In this document: piece after piece, positions 5,210-8,016 of the stretch
Numbering within the stretch: position 1 is the stretch's first letter
Layout of the letters: each line of letters opens with the position of its first letter
Assembly: GCA_947594095.1 (NCBI GenBank)
Contig: CANQEA010000058.1
Coordinates: 1 to 8,016, forward strand
DNA from: an uncultured Clostridia bacterium
GTDB lineage: Bacteria; Bacillota_A; Clostridia; TANB77; CAG-508
DNA length: 8,016 nucleotides
Direction of reading: 5' to 3'
Made by a program: the position numbers and the translations under genes
The notes under the pieces: model-generated
Database searches by the model: none
What the model saw: the letters and a program-made list of their open reading frames with translations, nothing else
What the model was told of the DNA's origin: nothing

Positions 5210-6139
5210 ATGTTAGTTACAACAAAGGAAATGTTCGAAAAATCAATGAAAGAAGGTTTCGCAATTGGTGCATTTAATGTAAATAATATGGAAATTATCC
5301 AAGCAATTGTAGATGCAGCTGCAGAAAGCAAATCTCCAGTTATATTGCAAGCATCATCTAGTGCAATTAAATATGCAAGAGTAAATTATCTAATGAAAAT
5401 GGTAGAAGCAGCAGTAGAAGAACATCCAGAAGTTCCTATTGCAATACACTTAGACCATGGACCAGACTTTCAAACAGCAAAAATGTGTATAGATAGTGGA
5501 TTTACATCTGTTATGTTTGATGGCTCAAAATACGATTTTGAAGAAAACGTTGCTTTGACTAAAGAAGTAGTAGATTATGCTCATAGTAAAGGTGTAGTTG
5601 TTGAAGCAGAACTTGGAAAATTAGCAGGAATTGAAGATGATGTTAATGTCGAAGCAAGTGATGCAATGTATACAGATCCAGACCAAGCAAAAGAATTTGT
5701 AGAAAGGACAGGATGTGACTCTTTAGCAATTGCAATTGGAACAAGTCATGGAGCATATAAATTTAAAGGAGAAGCAAAACTAAGATTTGATATTTTAAAA
5801 GAAATAAAAAATAAAATTCCAAATACACCAATCGTTTTACATGGAGCTTCAACAGTTATTCCAGAACTTGTGGAAACTTGCAATAAATATGGTGGAAATA
5901 TACCAGGGGCAAAAGGTGTTCCAGACGAAATTTTACATGAAGCAAGTGCATCTGGAGTATCTAAAATAAATGTAGATACTGACTTAAGATTAGCAATGAC
6001 GGCAGCAATTAGGAAAGTTTTTGCAGAAGACCCAAGCGCTTTTGACCCAAGAAAATACTTAACTCCTGCAAGAGAATTAATAAAAGAAACAGTTAAACAC
6101 AAGATGATAGATGTGTTTGGTTCTAGTAACAAAATATAA
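5210..6139 (+). CDS. fba: Fructose-bisphosphate aldolase, class II
   Basis: A cytoplasmic zinc enzyme of glycolysis and gluconeogenesis that splits fructose 1,6-bisphosphate into dihydroxyacetone phosphate and glyceraldehyde 3-phosphate. From ATG 5210 the protein has 309 residues, the normal size for the FbaA-like class II family. Visible motifs are MLVTTKEMFEKS and GAFNVNNMEI at the N-terminus, and HLDHG with catalytic D82 and zinc ligand H83. They continue with E134 in VEAELGKLAG, GTSHGAYK with zinc ligand H180, LHGAST with zinc ligand H211 and phosphate-binding GAS, and NVDTDLRLA at 254-262, which binds substrate phosphate. A related tagatose-bisphosphate aldolase is possible within this fold, but the single-gene context with a strong promoter and terminator favours the glycolytic enzyme. 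No key residue is missing. Confidence 0.97.
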   Translation: MLVTTKEMFEKSMKEGFAIGAFNVNNMEIIQAIVDAAAESKSPVILQASSSAIKYARVNYLMKMVEAAVEEHPEVPIAIHLDHGPDFQTAKMCIDSGFTSVMFDGSKYDFEENVALTKEVVDYAHSKGVVVEAELGKLAGIEDDVNVEASDAMYTDPDQAKEFVERTGCDSLAIAIGTSHGAYKFKGEAKLRFDILKEIKNKIPNTPIVLHGASTVIPELVETCNKYGGNIPGAKGVPDEILHEASASGVSKINVDTDLRLAMTAAIRKVFAEDPSAFDPRKYLTPARELIKETVKHKMIDVFGSSNKI

Positions 6140-6153
6140 TTAGATAAATAGTA

Positions 6154-6183
6154 AGAAAGTGTAAAAAAACACTTTCTTTTTTT
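6154..6183 (+). terminator. Intrinsic terminator of the aldolase gene
   Basis: AGAAAGTGT (6154-6162) pairs perfectly with ACACTTTCT (6169-6177) around a six-A loop. A run of T's to 6183 follows at once. It lies 15 bases after the aldolase stop and is the clearest rho-independent terminator in the window. Confidence 0.9.
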
Positions 6184-6204
6184 GCACTTCTATGTTAATA
6201 TAAT
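6182..6204 (+). promoter_or_regulatory. Possible promoter of the overlapping gene pair
   Basis: A perfect TATAAT is at 6199-6204, but its -35 position falls in the T tract of the preceding terminator. TTGCAC at 6182-6187 is only 11 bases away from it, although at 17-base spacing it would pair with TTTTAT at 6205-6210. A promoter is expected here because a strong terminator precedes it, but the exact elements are unsure. Confidence 0.35.
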
Positions 6205-6245
6205 TTTATACAGATACCTAATCTATTAAACTCGGAGGGAAAAAG

Positions 6246-7400
6246 ATGGATTTAAATAATAATACTTATAGAAAAGAGATGTACCAAGCATTATTAGAAT
6301 TCTTTAAAGCAAATATGCGTATAAAAAACGAAATGGTGAATTTAAAGCCAACAGAAATAGACGACTATAACGAAGAATCTATAATAGAATATAAAGATAA
6401 ACTATATAATTATTTTAAAGAAACAAAAAGAGAATTTAGTAAAATAGTACAAAAATTCAATTTAGGTTCAGAAGTACAAAACGCTATAGATATGTATTTT
6501 AATAAATTAGAAGAGCAGTTTTTAGATAGTAACAATAAACATGGTATATGTCAAGATTTATACATAAAACAAATATCAAATATGAATGAAAAGTTTATCG
6601 AGGATGTTAAAGATAAATGTTATGGATATAGCATAACAAGAGAGAATGATTTAACAGAGTTAATTAATAAAGCTAAAACTATAAATGAATTATTACATGT
6701 TATTCATTCATATATAGTAAATAATGATGAGATTTTACAAGCGATGCCAATTATAGCAACTAAAGAAAATGAAGATGGTTGTTCAATAACGTTATATGGA
6801 GAGACAACAGAAGCTTCTAGTAAATTATATGAAAACTTTCCATTAGATATGAATTGCGGAATTACTGATATAATTTCAATGAAAGATAAAATATTAATGA
6901 TGGTAAGAGACAAAGGACATGCTTTAACTATAGAAGTAGATGACATAGACAAAGAAAGTGATAATTTAATTAAATACTTTTTGCCTAAAATTTGTAATAT
7001 GGAAATGGTTAAAAAATTACCAGGAATAAACAAAATAACTAAAGCTGGAGCAACTGGTATGTTTATAAGTAAAAAAGAAAAATTAATAGAAACCTTATTT
7101 GGTTTTATAGAAAAAGTACCTACAGATGCGGATATGATAATAGATACATCTATACCAAAGATACTTTATAATGAACTTGGTGAAGAAGTATATAATAGAG
7201 AAGAAGACATTTTTAGTGAAAATGATGCTAAAGAAATTGCTATGGACGAAGGAGAAAGTGGAAGAAGAACAGGACAATTAACAAAATTAAAACAAAGTAT
7301 AAAAAAAGCTATAGAAAATGTAAAAAAACCAAAAGATATGAATACAAGTAAACAAAATACAGAACAAGGAGATAATGATGATAGAGGAACAAGAGATTAG
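6246..7400 (+). CDS. Uncharacterised protein, first gene of an overlapping pair
   Basis: Function is not recognised. The protein has 384 residues with no signal peptide and no membrane segment, so it is probably cytoplasmic. The first 150 or so residues are mostly charged helix. LLHVIHSYIVNNDEILQAMPII (about 149-170) leads into a more globular part with beta-strand-like segments (SITLYGE, KILMMVRDKGHALTIEVDDID). A segment around GINKITKAGATGMFISKKEKLIETLFGFIEKVPTDADM follows. The tail after about 325 is polar and ends in a lysine-rich helix (LTKLKQSIKKAIENVKKPK) and a disordered acidic/polar end. The ribosome binding site GGAGGG (6234-6239) lies six bases before ATG 6246. The last 26 bases overlap the next gene, so the two are very likely translated together. 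No enzyme motif is apparent. Confidence 0.85.
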   Translation: MDLNNNTYRKEMYQALLEFFKANMRIKNEMVNLKPTEIDDYNEESIIEYKDKLYNYFKETKREFSKIVQKFNLGSEVQNAIDMYFNKLEEQFLDSNNKHGICQDLYIKQISNMNEKFIEDVKDKCYGYSITRENDLTELINKAKTINELLHVIHSYIVNNDEILQAMPIIATKENEDGCSITLYGETTEASSKLYENFPLDMNCGITDIISMKDKILMMVRDKGHALTIEVDDIDKESDNLIKYFLPKICNMEMVKKLPGINKITKAGATGMFISKKEKLIETLFGFIEKVPTDADMIIDTSIPKILYNELGEEVYNREEDIFSENDAKEIAMDEGESGRRTGQLTKLKQSIKKAIENVKKPKDMNTSKQNTEQGDNDDRGTRD

Positions 7401-7821
7401 TAATATTGCTAAAGAAACACTAGCAATTTTAAAATTTTTTAGTAAAAGTTTTATATCTAAAATTCCAAAACATACTATAGATGAACTAGAGCAATTATCA
7501 AAAAATTCTAATATAATTGTTAATATTGATAAAAATAAAAGTCTGAGAGAACAACATATTCTTTCAGGAACAAAAGACATGATAGCGCTAATTTACTATA
7601 GTTATATTGCATCTGAGAGCGAAAAAGAAGAAATAGAAAAGATATGGAATAAAAATGAAAATTCGTACCAAGAAAAGATGAAACAACATAATTTAGATAA
7701 TATATTTAGAAAGAAGACTACTACAAATGAGCAACAAAATAATGCTATGATAGAATATAAAAAAGAAACAGTATTTCAAAAAATTATAAATAAGATAAAG
7801 AAGTTACTACGAGTAGTATAA
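7375..7821 (+). CDS. Uncharacterised small protein, second gene of an overlapping pair
   Basis: Function is not recognised. It has 148 residues from ATG 7375, or 147 from the adjacent ATG 7378. AAGGAG at 7366-7371, inside the upstream gene, is six bases from ATG 7378 and three from 7375, so 7378 may be the true start. The N-terminal half is helical with IPKHTIDELEQL. A central segment around VNIDKNKSLREQHILSGTKD is followed by MIALIYYSYIASESEKEEIEKIW, a helix that is hydrophobic but too short and too charged to be a sure membrane span. The C-terminus (VFQKIINKIKKLLRVV) is a basic amphipathic helix of the kind that can lie on a membrane surface; this is inference. The overlap with the upstream gene implies translational coupling and probably a shared role. 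Confidence 0.8.
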   Translation: MMIEEQEISNIAKETLAILKFFSKSFISKIPKHTIDELEQLSKNSNIIVNIDKNKSLREQHILSGTKDMIALIYYSYIASESEKEEIEKIWNKNENSYQEKMKQHNLDNIFRKKTTTNEQQNNAMIEYKKETVFQKIINKIKKLLRVV

Positions 7822-7961
7822 CTATAATAATTTTATATTATGAATAATCAAAAGCTTAAATTACTTAAAAGTTCTAATCCCCCAATATAACGCAATTAAA
7901 CAAAAACATCTGATATAGAATGGAAATATAAAATGTTGCAATACATAAGTTTTTATGTTAG
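7822..7961. other. Intergenic stretch with no recognised feature
   Basis: About 140 bases of A/T-rich sequence follow the second gene of the pair. Only weak A/T-only inverted repeats are present and no convincing terminator is seen. I find no RNA gene or open frame of note. Confidence 0.5.
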
Positions 7962-7970
7962 TATTATACT
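7962..7970 (+). promoter_or_regulatory. Possible -10 region for the right-edge gene
   Basis: TATTATACT offers two overlapping -10-like hexamers (TATTAT at 7962 and TATACT at 7965). The best -35 candidate, TTGCAA at 7936-7941, is 20 or more bases away, so the match is weak. Confidence 0.3.
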
Positions 7971-7985
7971 GAAAAGAGGAATAAA

Positions 7986-8016
7986 ATGAATAAAAATATT
8001 TTAATTATGGGAATTG
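7986..8016 (+). CDS. Start of an unidentified gene, cut by the right edge
   Basis: ATG 7986 follows a good ribosome binding site (AAGAGGA, 7974-7980) and opens a frame reading MNKNILIMGI before the window ends. The short hydrophobic strand NILIMGI followed by a codon starting with G resembles the first beta strand of nucleotide-binding or Rossmann-like folds. Ten residues are too few for any assignment. Confidence 0.55.
   Translation, partial: MNKNILIMGI

Noticed and set aside
7805..7818. TACTAC/GTAGTA inverted repeat at the end of the second unknown gene
   Set aside because: The loop would be two bases and it lies within codons, so a stable terminator is unlikely.

Overview
The window is strongly A+T-rich with heavy use of A/T-ending codons. 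It carries a flavodiiron protein next to a rubredoxin, a class II fructose-bisphosphate aldolase and clean GGAGG-type ribosome binding sites. Together these point to a low-GC, anaerobic Gram-positive bacterium, most likely of the Clostridia. The species cannot be named from the sequence alone.

Layout, left to right. (1) 1-491 (+): the 3' part of a coiled-coil protein with near-identical 17-residue tandem repeats, cut by the left edge. (2) 511-580: a hairpin that can terminate transcription from both sides. (3) 588-3195 (-): an MgtA/MgtB-type P-type ATPase whose reading frame is broken once near 3100. The real ATG, with a good ribosome binding site, is at 3195 in a different frame from the remaining roughly 830 codons. 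(4) 3196-3320: a divergent promoter region. (5) 3321-4643 (+): a two-gene operon of flavodiiron protein and short-loop rubredoxin, a redox pair expected to reduce O2 or NO. It ends in a long hairpin that may be a dispersed palindromic element. (6) 4791-5105 (+): a thioredoxin. (7) 5210-6139 (+): fructose-1,6-bisphosphate aldolase with its own near-consensus promoter and an intrinsic terminator. (8) 6246-7821 (+): two overlapping genes of unknown function, evidently translated together. (9) 7986-8016 (+): the first ten codons of another gene, cut by the right edge.

Region 3321-5105 reads as a small redox or oxygen-defence block: flavodiiron protein, its likely electron donor, and a thiol-disulfide reductant. 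The aldolase is a housekeeping glycolytic gene. I find no CRISPR array, RNA gene, integrase, transposase or recognised defence system.

The points most worth a second look are the ATPase frameshift, the unusual predicted ion-binding residues of the ATPase (PLLLP in place of the usual PEMLP), the uncharacterised overlapping gene pair, and the freshly expanded coiled-coil repeats.
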